Positions 47,269 through 55,416 of a stretch of DNA of 64,000 nt are shown piece after piece (within the stretch, counting starts at the first letter, position 1; each line of letters opens with the position of its first letter). The stretch is from the NCBI RefSeq assembly GCF_014202425.1, contig NZ_JACHGT010000007.1:248001-312000 (forward strand), read 5' to 3'. Source of the stretch: Phytomonospora endophytica (GTDB lineage: Bacteria; Actinomycetota; Actinomycetes; Mycobacteriales; Micromonosporaceae). The notes below the pieces were generated by a model. That model was given only the letters and a program-made list of their open reading frames with translations, was not told the origin of the DNA and ran no database searches. Both the position numbers and the translations under genes were made by a program.

Positions 47269-48564
47269 TCACAGCTTGACGATCTTCCCGCCGAGTCTGG
47301 CCTCCTCCGCGGCGAACACGACGCGGTGGCTGGCGACGCTGGCCTCGGCGTCGGAGGTGATCAGTTCGGGACGGCCTTCGCTCAGGCCGCGGCAGAAGTC
47401 CTCGATGAGGCCGCGGTCCCCGCCGCCGTGACCGTCGGCCGCCGAGGCGCCCTCGGCGTCGGTGTCGTGACGGGTGGTCTCGTTGGTGGCGAAGTCGAGG
47501 ACCTCGATGTGCCGCCCGTCGCCGGTCAGCTGCCCGCCGCTGCCGAAGACCCTTGTGTGGCGGTTCTCCTGGGGGGTAAAGGCGGTGACGGTGAAGGACG
47601 CGGTCACGCCGCCCTCGTACTCGATGTTGACGACCTGGTTGTCGCACACGTCGTTGTCGTGGTCGTAGACGCAGCGGCCGTAGGGGCCTTCGCGCAAGGC
47701 CCGCGCGACCGACTCCTCGTCGAGCCCGTCGGCGGCGACGAGCGTGAAGTAGTCGCGGGCCGGTTCGCCGTAGCGGCCTTCGACGTAGAGCTTCTGGGCG
47801 GCGTAGGCGCAGGAGTCGGAGAGCTTGCAGTCCACACAGCGCGCGGCGGCGCCCTCGGGGCGGCGGTCGTGGCGGAAGTGGGTCAGCGCCCCGAACGACG
47901 ACACCCGCAGGGCCCTGCGGCCGATGACGTGGGCCAGCCAGTCGATGTCGTGGGAGGACTTCGCCAGCAGCATCGGGGAGCCCTGCCGGATGGAGTTCCA
48001 GTTCCCGCGCACGTAGGAGTGCGCGAAGTGCCACCAGCCGATCGGTTCGAGGTGCTGCACGCCGATCACGTCGCCGACGGCGCCCTGGTCGATGAGCTCC
48101 ACGAGCTTCTTGGTGTAGCGGGTGTAGCGCATGACGTGGCAGACGGCGAGGGTCACCTCGGCGGCGCGGACGGCCTCGCCGATCCGCACGCAGTCGGCGG
48201 CGGAGAGCGCCAGGGGCTTTTCCAGCAGGATGTCGTAGCCGAGCCCGGCGAAGACGAGGGCGGGTTCGACGTGGTCGGCGTCCTGGGTGGCGATGATGAC
48301 GGCGTCGGCGACGCGGCCCGCCGTGGCGAGTTCGTGCCAGTCCTCGAAGAGGGCTTCGGGCGGCAGGCCGTGTTCGGCGGCGATCTGCTCGCGCTGCCGT
48401 TCACGGGGTTCGGCGACGGCGACGATGACCGCGCCCGAGGGGGCCTGGGCGACGAGGCCGGCATAGGCCGCGCCTCTCGCGCCCGCGCCGACCAGGGCGA
48501 TCCGGAGCGGCCGGTCGAGGGCGAGACCGGGCCTGAGGTTGTGGTGGGTGTTCATCGGCACCAT
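47269..48564 (-). CDS. Gfo/Idh/MocA family oxidoreductase with Cys cluster
   Basis: 431 residues (ATG at 48564; M4 at 48555 is equally possible). Rossmann start R-I-A-L-V-G-A-G-A-R-G near 21-31, catalytic-region E-K-P-L near 114-117, and H-D-I-D near 205 with Lys and His as in sugar dehydrogenases. An insert C-V-D-C-K-L-S-D-S-C-A-Y near 240 has three Cys, known in a branch of the family and possibly metal-binding. It should oxidise or epimerise a sugar or inositol derivative with NAD(P). Divergent from a ROK regulator across 73 bp, which probably controls it. Confidence 0.88.
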   Translation of the reverse strand: MVPMNTHHNLRPGLALDRPLRIALVGAGARGAAYAGLVAQAPSGAVIVAVAEPRERQREQIAAEHGLPPEALFEDWHELATAGRVADAVIIATQDADHVEPALVFAGLGYDILLEKPLALSAADCVRIGEAVRAAEVTLAVCHVMRYTRYTKKLVELIDQGAVGDVIGVQHLEPIGWWHFAHSYVRGNWNSIRQGSPMLLAKSSHDIDWLAHVIGRRALRVSSFGALTHFRHDRRPEGAAARCVDCKLSDSCAYAAQKLYVEGRYGEPARDYFTLVAADGLDEESVARALREGPYGRCVYDHDNDVCDNQVVNIEYEGGVTASFTVTAFTPQENRHTRVFGSGGQLTGDGRHIEVLDFATNETTRHDTDAEGASAADGHGGGDRGLIEDFCRGLSEGRPELITSDAEASVASHRVVFAAEEARLGGKIVKL

Positions 48565-48637
48565 CCATTACTTAACCTGTTTTCATAATTGCTGTGCCAG
48601 ACTCTCCACCGGGTGGGCCTGACTGTCAAGGGACCGA

Positions 48638-49693
48638 ATGAGAAGAAACAGCGGGGGCGACGCGAGCCTGCTCCGTCGACTCAACACCGTGGCGGTACTG
48701 CGTGTCCTGCACGTCGCCGGGCCACTCACCCTCACCGAGGTCGCCGCTCGGGCGACCGTCTCGCGACCCACCGCCGAGGACGCCGTCGCCGACCTGCTCA
48801 ACCGCGGTCTCGTGCGCGAGAGCGCGCCCTACGAGGGTCCGCGGGTCGTCGGCCGCCCGGCGAGGCGTTACGAGTTCAACGCCGACGCCGGTTACGCCCT
48901 CGGCATCGACGTCGGCGCGCACAAGATCCTCGCCGTCGTGTCCGACCTCGGCGGCGACGTCCGCGCGACCTTCCGCACCGACGTCGATCCGGAACTGGCC
49001 GCGCCCGACCGGCTCGCCGCGATGCGCGCGGCCCTGCGGGCGGTGGCCGCCGAGGCGGGCGTGAACCTGTCCGACGTGCGCGCGCTCGGCGTCGGCACGA
49101 GCGGAATCGTCGACCCGACCGGCAAGGTCACCCTCTCCGGCCACCTGCCCGGGTGGACCGGCACGCATCTGCCGACCGAGCTGTCCGGGATCGTTCCCGG
49201 GCGGGTCGTCGTCGCCAACGACTCCAACCTCGCCGCCCTCGGCGAGCACTGGCGGGGTGTGGCGCGCGGTGTCGACGACGTCGTCTACGTCCTCGCCGGA
49301 CGGCGGATCTCGGCGGGGATCCTGCTCGGCGGGCGCGTCCACACCGGACGGCACGGCGCCGCCGGGGAGATCGGCATCATGCGGAGCATGGGCTGGTACG
49401 ACACCGCCCGTCTCCTGCGCGACGGTCACGCCTCCAGCGAGGAGCTGGTCAACCGGCTCGCGGCCGGCGTCGCGGCGACCGTGCTGACCATCGACCCCGA
49501 GGTGGTGATCATCGGCGGCGGGCTCTCCCAGGCGGGCGACGCCCTCATCGAGCCGTTGCGGATCAAGCTCGCCGACCTGTGCCTCTACCCGGTGAAGGTC
49601 GAGGCCTCGACGCTCGCCGACCGCTCGGTCGCCCTCGGCGCGATCCGGCTCGCGCTGGACGAGGTGGAGCGGGAGTTGTTCGACCTCGGCTGA
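48638..49693 (+). CDS. ROK family transcriptional regulator (no zinc motif)
   Basis: 351 residues. N-terminal winged helix: L-N-T-V-A-V-L-R-V-L-H, then L-T-E-V-A-A-R-A-T-V-S-R-P-T-A-E-D-A-V. ROK fold: G-I-D-V-G-A-H-K-I-L-A-V-V-S-D near 87, G-V-G-T-S-G-I-V-D, V-V-A-N-D-S-N-L-A-A-L-G-E near 189 and V-I-I-G-G-G-L. The C-x-C-G-x-x-G-C cluster is absent. The 73-bp gap to the divergent dehydrogenase gene is the most A/T-rich stretch nearby (around 48565-48595), where both promoters and an operator would fit. Ends in a 32-bp palindrome. Confidence 0.88.
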   Translation: MRRNSGGDASLLRRLNTVAVLRVLHVAGPLTLTEVAARATVSRPTAEDAVADLLNRGLVRESAPYEGPRVVGRPARRYEFNADAGYALGIDVGAHKILAVVSDLGGDVRATFRTDVDPELAAPDRLAAMRAALRAVAAEAGVNLSDVRALGVGTSGIVDPTGKVTLSGHLPGWTGTHLPTELSGIVPGRVVVANDSNLAALGEHWRGVARGVDDVVYVLAGRRISAGILLGGRVHTGRHGAAGEIGIMRSMGWYDTARLLRDGHASSEELVNRLAAGVAATVLTIDPEVVIIGGGLSQAGDALIEPLRIKLADLCLYPVKVEASTLADRSVALGAIRLALDEVERELFDLG

Positions 49694-49719
49694 CGGCCCC
49701 CGCGCGGGGGCCGTCAGCC
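49688..49719. terminator. 32-bp perfect palindromic terminator
   Basis: Arms GGCTGACGGCCCCCGC and GCGGGGGCCGTCAGCC abut with no spacer; the ROK stop TGA is inside the left arm. It serves the ROK gene and the convergent membrane-protein gene that stops at 49730. Confidence 0.85.
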
Positions 49720-49729
49720 GGGGAACGGC

Positions 49730-50410
49730 TCAGACCGTGCGGCCGAGGACCTTCGTGGCGAACCAGCGTGACAGCGGCCTGCCGACGCAGAGCACGACCG
49801 TGACGATCGCGGCCGCGCTGAGGATCAGGTGGAAGATGAAGGAGAGGACACTCGTGGCGTTCACGTGCCCGTAGTCGAAGAACATGATCCCCCCGTTGAA
49901 CACGGTCGAGATCGCGTTCTGGAACACCGCGCCCGCGACGAAGGCACCGAGGATCCGCGCGCCGTCCTTGCCGCCGGCGACCATGACACCGGCCAGGATC
50001 AGACCGAGGATCTTGGCCGCGTCGAGGGCCATGGCGAAGAACCAGGTCAGGCTCCACAGCGAGTCATCGGGGTAGGTGTACTGCTGGAAGTCGAGGTATT
50101 CGACGATCGCGAGGATCAGGGTGGCGACCGTGACGCCGGCCATGATGAAGAACAGCGCCATCACCCCGGCGACACCACCGGGCCGCCTTGGCCCGCCGAG
50201 GTTCGGCGGCGATGTGAAGCCCGCCTGGGGCGCGGGGTAGGCCGGGGGCGGGAGCTGCCCGCCCGGCGGAGGGCCGTACGCGGGCGCCTGCGGTGGGGGC
50301 TGCTGCTGGCCGTAGTCCGGGACCTGCTGGGCTTGGCCGTAGTCGGGAGCGGGTTGCTGGGGCGGCTGCTGTCCGTAGTTCGGGTCGTACGGGGGCGGCT
50401 GGTTGACCAT
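49730..50410 (-). CDS. Membrane protein with Pro/Gln/Tyr-rich N-terminus
   Basis: 226 residues. The first 75 are low-complexity and cytoplasmic (Y-G-Q-Q-P-P-Q-Q-P-A-P-D-Y-G-Q and repeats), as seen in many actinobacterial membrane proteins. Four membrane helices follow, roughly at residues 82-105, 122-145, 150-172 and 190-212, with a short loop W-S-L-T-W-F-F between. I cannot assign a family or function. Convergent with the ROK gene. Confidence 0.75.
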   Translation of the reverse strand: MVNQPPPYDPNYGQQPPQQPAPDYGQAQQVPDYGQQQPPPQAPAYGPPPGGQLPPPAYPAPQAGFTSPPNLGGPRRPGGVAGVMALFFIMAGVTVATLILAIVEYLDFQQYTYPDDSLWSLTWFFAMALDAAKILGLILAGVMVAGGKDGARILGAFVAGAVFQNAISTVFNGGIMFFDYGHVNATSVLSFIFHLILSAAAIVTVVLCVGRPLSRWFATKVLGRTV

Positions 50411-50482
50411 GTGACCTCATTCGGCGAGGGGCGTGGCACGGGCCGCCTCAAGGTAGCAAGGCCGGACCAGGCAGGGTGACGG

Positions 50483-51784
50483 TCAGTGCCGGGCGGGCTC
50501 CAATGTGGACTCGACCGCGGCGGCCCGCGACAGGAGTTCCTCGTCGGCCCCGAACGCGCCGACGAGCTGCAGCCCGATCGGCAGCGCGCCCGCCGGTCTC
50601 GGCGTCGGCAGGGTCAGCGACGGAAGGCCGAGGAAGCTCCAGGGCAGGCACATGATCGCGCTTCCCGTGGTGGCGATGCCTTCCGGCGCGGTGCCGGGGG
50701 CGGCCGGGGCGATCCACACGTCGACACCGGACGCGGTGAAGCGCTCGGTGAAGCGCGCGCGGATCGCCTCCCGCTCGGCGCGGGCCCGGGCGTACTGGGC
50801 CGGGCTGATCGCGCGGCCTTCGCCGACGGCCTTCACGGTCTGCTCGCGGTAGCCCTCGGGATGGGCGGCGTACCAGGCGGCGTGCGCGAGGGCGAGCTCG
50901 TGGCGGTTGATGGTGAACTGGGTGGCCCGGATGTGCTCGAAGTCGTCGAACATCGCGACGCGGCGGACGTCGAGGCCCGCCTTCTCCAGGAGCGCGACGT
51001 GCGTGGCGAAGGCCCGGGTGGCGATGTCGTCGGCTTGGTCGAGGTAGGGGCCTTCGGGGACGCCGAAGACGGCGCCGAGGCCGTCGGCGACCTCGCGCCA
51101 GCCGTCGCACAGGATCGGCGCGGCCACGGCGATCCCGGCGAGGTCGGCGGCGTAGACGCCGAGGGTGTCGAAGCTGGTGGCGTTGGGGATGACCCCGTCG
51201 GTGGGGATGCGCCCGTAGGTGGGTTTGAAGGCGGTGACGCCGCAGAAGGCGCCGGGCCGGATCATCGAGCCGACGGTCTGGGTGCCGATCGCCAGCGGGA
51301 CCATGCCCGCGGCGACGGCCGCCGCCGATCCGCTGCTGGAGCCGCCGGGGGTGTGCCCGAGGTCGTGCGGGTTGCGGGTCGGGCCGGGCGCGAGGACGGC
51401 GAACTCGGCGGTGACGGTCTTGCCCGCGATGAGGGCGCCGGCGTCGCGGAGGCGGTCGACGACCGTCGCCTGTGGACCGGCGAGCACCTCGGGCGGAACG
51501 TCGGAACCGGCCTTCGTCGGGAGGCCGTCGACGTGGACGATGTCCTTGATCCCGACCGGGATCCCGTACAGCGGGGGCCGCGCGGCGGGGTCCGGCCAGC
51601 GCGCGGAGATCGCCGCGGCGTCGGCGAGCATGCGCCCGCGGCGGTTCGGTTCGCCCACGAAGGCGGCGACGGCACCGTCGACGGCTTCGATGCGGTCGCA
51701 GGTGCGCGCGATGCGGTCGCGCACGCCGGTGTCGTCGGCGGACGTTTCCACGGCCAGCGGGCGTGGCCGCACGAGATTCTCCAT
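50483..51784 (-). CDS. Amidase signature family protein
   Basis: 433 residues from ATG 51784. The Ser-cisSer-Lys triad is visible: K80 in V-G-I-K-D-I, the G-G-S-S-S-G-S-A-A-A-V-A block at 148-159 with the cis-Ser, and nucleophile S173 in T-V-G-S-M-I-R-P-G. Length and sequence lie with the smaller bacterial amidases rather than GatA (about 480). It hydrolyses a carboxamide of unknown structure. The frame open upstream to 51862 has no better start. Divergent from an MFS gene. Confidence 0.9.
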   Translation of the reverse strand: MENLVRPRPLAVETSADDTGVRDRIARTCDRIEAVDGAVAAFVGEPNRRGRMLADAAAISARWPDPAARPPLYGIPVGIKDIVHVDGLPTKAGSDVPPEVLAGPQATVVDRLRDAGALIAGKTVTAEFAVLAPGPTRNPHDLGHTPGGSSSGSAAAVAAGMVPLAIGTQTVGSMIRPGAFCGVTAFKPTYGRIPTDGVIPNATSFDTLGVYAADLAGIAVAAPILCDGWREVADGLGAVFGVPEGPYLDQADDIATRAFATHVALLEKAGLDVRRVAMFDDFEHIRATQFTINRHELALAHAAWYAAHPEGYREQTVKAVGEGRAISPAQYARARAEREAIRARFTERFTASGVDVWIAPAAPGTAPEGIATTGSAIMCLPWSFLGLPSLTLPTPRPAGALPIGLQLVGAFGADEELLSRAAAVESTLEPARH

Positions 51785-51903
51785 GCGCGTCAGGGTACGT
51801 ACCGGAGATCGTGTCCCGCCAGGCGGGAAAATAGCGAGGCAGACTCGTGAACAGCGCCACATTGGCTCGTGCCGAAGATCGCGTTGCGACAGGATGTCGG
51901 CTG

Positions 51904-53094
51904 ATGACGGACACCGCCCCAGCCCCCGTGACCCTGCGCGCCCTCGCCGCGCCGGTCTTCCTTCCCTCGTTGTTGTTCGGCATCGGGCAGGGCGCCATCG
52001 CGCCCGTGGTCGTGGTGTCCGCGCGCGACCTCGGCGCCTCGATCGCCGTGGCGGGCCTGATCGCGGCCCTCGCGGGTTTCGGCAACATCATCGCCGACGT
52101 CCCGGCCGGCGCCCTCGCCGCGCGTCTCGGGGAGCGGCGGACGATGATCGCGGCGACGGTCGCGCTGGCCGGGGCCCTGGTCATGTGCGCGCTGGCACCA
52201 TCGCTGTGGCTGCTGGGTGTCGGCATCACGCTGACCGGTTTCGCGCGGGCCGCCTGGGGGCTGGCGCGCCACACCTACGTCACCGAGGCCGTGCCCTACG
52301 AGCTGCGCGCGCGGGCGCTGTCGACACTCGGCGGCACCCAGCGCATCGGCATGTTCATCGGTCCGTTCGTCGGAGCGGCGGCGATGACCTGGGCCGGGAC
52401 CGAGGGCGCCTACTGGGTTCACCTCGTGACGGCCGTGGCGGCCGTCGGGGTACTGCTGGCCGTGCCGAGTCCGCCGGGCGCCGACGAGGCCGACCGGCCG
52501 AAGTCGAAGGCCGAGCACGGCGGGACGCTTAAGGTCCTGCGCGAGCACTTCCCGACCTTCCGGACGCTCGGTGTCGGGGCCATGCTCGTCGGCGCGCTGC
52601 GTTCGGTCCGGCCGGTCGTCATCCCGCTGTGGGCGGAGTACCTCGGTCTCGATCCGGCCGCCACGAGCATCGTCTTCGGGCTCGCGAGCGCGATCGACAT
52701 GGCGATGTTCTATCCGGCGGGCAAGATCATGGACCGCTACGGGCGGGTGTGGGTGGCCGTTCCCTGCATGCTCGTGATGGCGGTGTCGCTGTTCCTGCTC
52801 CCGTTGACCCACAACGCGGGGACGCTGCTGGCCGTCGCGATGCTGATGGGCTTCGGGAACGGCATCGGCAGCGGGATCATCATGACCCTGGGCGCCGACG
52901 CCTCCCCCGATGTCGGCCGCGCGAACTTCCTCGGCGGCTGGCGCCTGTGCTCCGACCTCGGCAACGCGGGCGGGCCGCTGCTGGTCAGCGGCATCGCGGC
53001 CGTGGCGACGCTCGGCCCGGCGATCCTGGCGATGGGCGTGGTGGGCATGGCCGGCGCGGGCGCGCTGGCGAAGTGGATCCCGCGTCGTTCCTAG
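51904..53094 (+). CDS. MFS transporter
   Basis: 396 residues from ATG 51904; an upstream GTG at 51847 gives a polar extension and is not preferred. About twelve membrane helices in two halves. Motif A-like A-A-R-L-G-E-R-R-T-M near 75 and its second-half echo K-I-M-D-R-Y-G-R-V-W near 275 fix the family. It resembles drug- or metabolite-efflux members. The stop TAG shares its bases with the convergent EamA gene. Confidence 0.85.
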   Translation: MTDTAPAPVTLRALAAPVFLPSLLFGIGQGAIAPVVVVSARDLGASIAVAGLIAALAGFGNIIADVPAGALAARLGERRTMIAATVALAGALVMCALAPSLWLLGVGITLTGFARAAWGLARHTYVTEAVPYELRARALSTLGGTQRIGMFIGPFVGAAAMTWAGTEGAYWVHLVTAVAAVGVLLAVPSPPGADEADRPKSKAEHGGTLKVLREHFPTFRTLGVGAMLVGALRSVRPVVIPLWAEYLGLDPAATSIVFGLASAIDMAMFYPAGKIMDRYGRVWVAVPCMLVMAVSLFLLPLTHNAGTLLAVAMLMGFGNGIGSGIIMTLGADASPDVGRANFLGGWRLCSDLGNAGGPLLVSGIAAVATLGPAILAMGVVGMAGAGALAKWIPRRS

Positions 53095-54029
53095 GCCTTC
53101 TCCAGCACGGCGAGGTCGACCTCCTGGCGCGCGCCGACCGCGCGCTGCGCGATGAACACGCCGCCGAGCACGACGAGACCACCGATGATCTGCGCGGTCG
53201 TGAGGCTCTCCCCCAGCAGCAGCCACGCGGCCAGGGTCGCCACGACGACCTCCAGGTAGGCCATGCCACCGGCGACGGCGGCCGAGAGCAACTTCAGCCC
53301 GGCGATCCCGGCGAGGTAGGCCAGGACCGTGCTGCCGACCAGCGCGACCGCGACCAGGGCCGCCGAGACGTGCACCCCGCCGAGCGAGACCTGCGTGCCG
53401 AGCAGCGACCAGTCGACGTCCCAGGGCCGCGCGAACGGCGTCAGCCCGGCACCGCCGATGAGGAAGCCGCTGGCCAGGAGCACACGGGTGTCGACGCTCT
53501 CGGTAAGTTTCTCGCCGCCGAGGAAGTACACCGCCTGGCACAGGGCGGCGGCGGCACCGGCGAGCAGGCCGAGGGCGTCGAGACGCAGACCCGACCAGAC
53601 CTCGACGACGACGGCGAGGCCGGCGAGACTCACCAGCGTCCCGATGACGGCCGAACGCGGGAGCCTCGTCCGTCGCACGAAACGGATCCAGGCGACCACC
53701 AGGATCGGCCCGGTGAACTCCAGCAGGAGCGCGATGCCGACCGGAAGCCGTGACACGGCGAGGAAGTAGAAGACCTGCACGCCCGCGACGGCGGCCAGCC
53801 CGAAGGCCACCAGCCCGGCCCAGGGCAGTTTCGGCCGGCGCAGCAGCACCGGCAGCGCGACCAGCGCGAGCGCGATCCCGGAGCCGACCACGCGCAGCCA
53901 GGTCACCGGTACCGGGCCGACGCCGGCGTTGATGATCGTCTTGGCCAGCGGACCGGAGAACCCGAAGCACAACGAGGCCCACAGGATGAGCAGCAGACCG
54001 GTCGTGGAGGCGCGCGAGTGGACGGACAC
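53091..54029 (-). CDS. EamA family transporter (DMT superfamily, RhtA-like)
   Basis: 312 residues from GTG 54029 with GGGAGC upstream; a longer frame to 54074 exists. Ten membrane helices in two EamA repeats: W-A-S-L-C-F-G-F-S-G-P-L-A-K near 20, L-P-V-G-I-A-L-L-L-E-F-T-G-P near 98, and the second repeat ending G-G-M-A-Y-L-E-V-V-V-A-T-L-A-A-W-L-L-L-G-E. RhtA-type relatives export threonine or homoserine; the substrate here is unknown. Convergent with the MFS gene, the two stops overlapping at CTAG. Confidence 0.88.
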   Translation of the reverse strand: MSVHSRASTTGLLLILWASLCFGFSGPLAKTIINAGVGPVPVTWLRVVGSGIALALVALPVLLRRPKLPWAGLVAFGLAAVAGVQVFYFLAVSRLPVGIALLLEFTGPILVVAWIRFVRRTRLPRSAVIGTLVSLAGLAVVVEVWSGLRLDALGLLAGAAAALCQAVYFLGGEKLTESVDTRVLLASGFLIGGAGLTPFARPWDVDWSLLGTQVSLGGVHVSAALVAVALVGSTVLAYLAGIAGLKLLSAAVAGGMAYLEVVVATLAAWLLLGESLTTAQIIGGLVVLGGVFIAQRAVGARQEVDLAVLEKA

Positions 54030-54178
54030 GTGGCAGCTCCCGGGAAGATCGTCGATGAGGGGCGGACGCCACACCGGAGTCCGGCGAGCGTCCAGGCCGT
54101 GACCGGCGCCGGACGGACCGGCCGGCCGGGCGTTTCGGTGGCCTGCGGAACGGTCTCACGGCCGTAGGATCGGCGACT

Positions 54179-54808
54179 ATGCGCTGGCTCACACTCGCGG
54201 CGGTCGTCGCGCCGCCCCTCGTCCTCGCCGGCATCGGCGTCTCGCACCCGCACGAGCTGAGCGCGGCGTCGGCGCCCTGGTGGACGAACATGCACATCAT
54301 CCTGGCGGCGGTCTTCCCGCTGCTCGCGGTCGGCCATTGGGTGCTGCTGCGCGGGATCGGTGGGCCCCTGGCGTGGGCCTCGCGGATCGCGGCCTTCCTG
54401 TACATCGGGTACTACGGCGCCCTCGACGCGCTCGCCGGGGTCGGGACGGGAACGCTCGTGCAGGACGGTCTGTCGGCCGGTGGAGGGCATCACGCGCCGG
54501 ACGGGCGGGATCCCGCGATCACGTCGCTGTTCGTGGTCGGCAACGACCTGGGTTACTTCGGCGCCTACTGCTTCGTGGCGGCGGGCGTGCTCACGGCCGT
54601 CGTGCTGTACCGCGGGGTCGGCGCGCGCGCGATCCCGGGCGGTGTCGTGCTCGTCGCCGCGAGCGCCCTGTTCTCGCAGAAGCACATCTACTGGCCGCTC
54701 GGGGTGATCTCGCAGCTGGGTCTGGCGGCCGGTTTCGGGCTGCTCGCCTGGGCACTTCCCGTCGCGCGCGAGGAGGCGCCGGTGCGGCAGGCGGTCGCGG
54801 TGGCGTAG
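54179..54808 (+). CDS. Small multispanning membrane protein of unknown function
   Basis: 209 residues with five or six membrane helices (about 3-18, 38-58, 62-85, 110-135, 140-155, 165-185). Conserved-looking polar residues in or near helices include H-P-H-E near 23, H39 and a K-H-I-Y-W-P stretch near 163. No family recognised with confidence. The ATG has no clear ribosome-binding site. It is followed by the operator upstream of the deformylase gene. Confidence 0.7.
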   Translation: MRWLTLAAVVAPPLVLAGIGVSHPHELSAASAPWWTNMHIILAAVFPLLAVGHWVLLRGIGGPLAWASRIAAFLYIGYYGALDALAGVGTGTLVQDGLSAGGGHHAPDGRDPAITSLFVVGNDLGYFGAYCFVAAGVLTAVVLYRGVGARAIPGGVVLVAASALFSQKHIYWPLGVISQLGLAAGFGLLAWALPVAREEAPVRQAVAVA

Positions 54809-54825
54809 CCGGGAGACTCCGTATG

Positions 54826-54850
54826 CTTGTTGCCAATAGTTTGCAACAAG
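54826..54850. promoter_or_regulatory. Inverted repeat CTTGTTGC-N9-GCAACAAG before def
   Basis: Perfect 8-bp arms at 54826-54833 and 54843-54850, touching a possible -10 TATGCT (54822-54827). It lies 36 bp before the deformylase start. A MarR-type repressor would fit this kind of site; none is encoded nearby. Confidence 0.6.
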
Positions 54851-54885
54851 TCCCCGGGGTTCCGGGGGGAACGGGGAAGCCTCCG

Positions 54886-55416
54886 ATGAGCGACGTACCG
54901 TCCGGCACCGCGCGGCCGATCGTCTATTACGGGACGGCGCCGCTGCACCAGGCGTGTGCGCCCGTGGAGAGGTTCGACGCCGATCTGGAGGCGCTGGTCG
55001 CCGACATGTTCGCGAGCATGTACGCCGCCGACGGCGTGGGGCTGGCGGCGAACCAGATCGGTGTCGACGCGCGCGTCTTCGTGGTCGACTGCCCCGACGC
55101 CTCCGGCGAGCATCTCGTCGCGCATGTGGTCAACCCGGTGCTCGACCCCGCGCCCGTCCCACGCGAGCTGGTGACGGACCTGGAGGGCTGCCTGTCGGTG
55201 CCGGGGCAGTATCACGAACTGGCGCGCACGGAGACGGCGACGGTCCGGGGTTTCGACGTGCGTGGTGAGCCGGTCGTCTACACGGGTGATGGGACTCTGG
55301 CCCGTTGCTTCCAGCACGAGACGGATCACTTGGACGGGACGCTGTACGTGGATCGGCTGCCGCGGAAGGTTCGTGTCGCCCTGCTCACGGAGGCGGGACT
55401 CTCGGAGCGTGGGTGA
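54886..55416 (+). CDS. def: Peptide deformylase
   Basis: 176 residues from ATG 54886. All three deformylase motifs are intact: G-V-G-L-A-A-N-Q-I-G at 50-59, E-G-C102-L-S-V-P-G at 100-107 and H144-E-T-D-H148 with the zinc His pair. It removes the formyl group from nascent proteins. No methionyl-tRNA formyltransferase gene is adjacent, so this may be a second, regulated deformylase, as is frequent in actinomycetes that make or meet deformylase inhibitors; that is inference. The frame open upstream is a shadow. Confidence 0.95.
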   Translation: MSDVPSGTARPIVYYGTAPLHQACAPVERFDADLEALVADMFASMYAADGVGLAANQIGVDARVFVVDCPDASGEHLVAHVVNPVLDPAPVPRELVTDLEGCLSVPGQYHELARTETATVRGFDVRGEPVVYTGDGTLARCFQHETDHLDGTLYVDRLPRKVRVALLTEAGLSERG

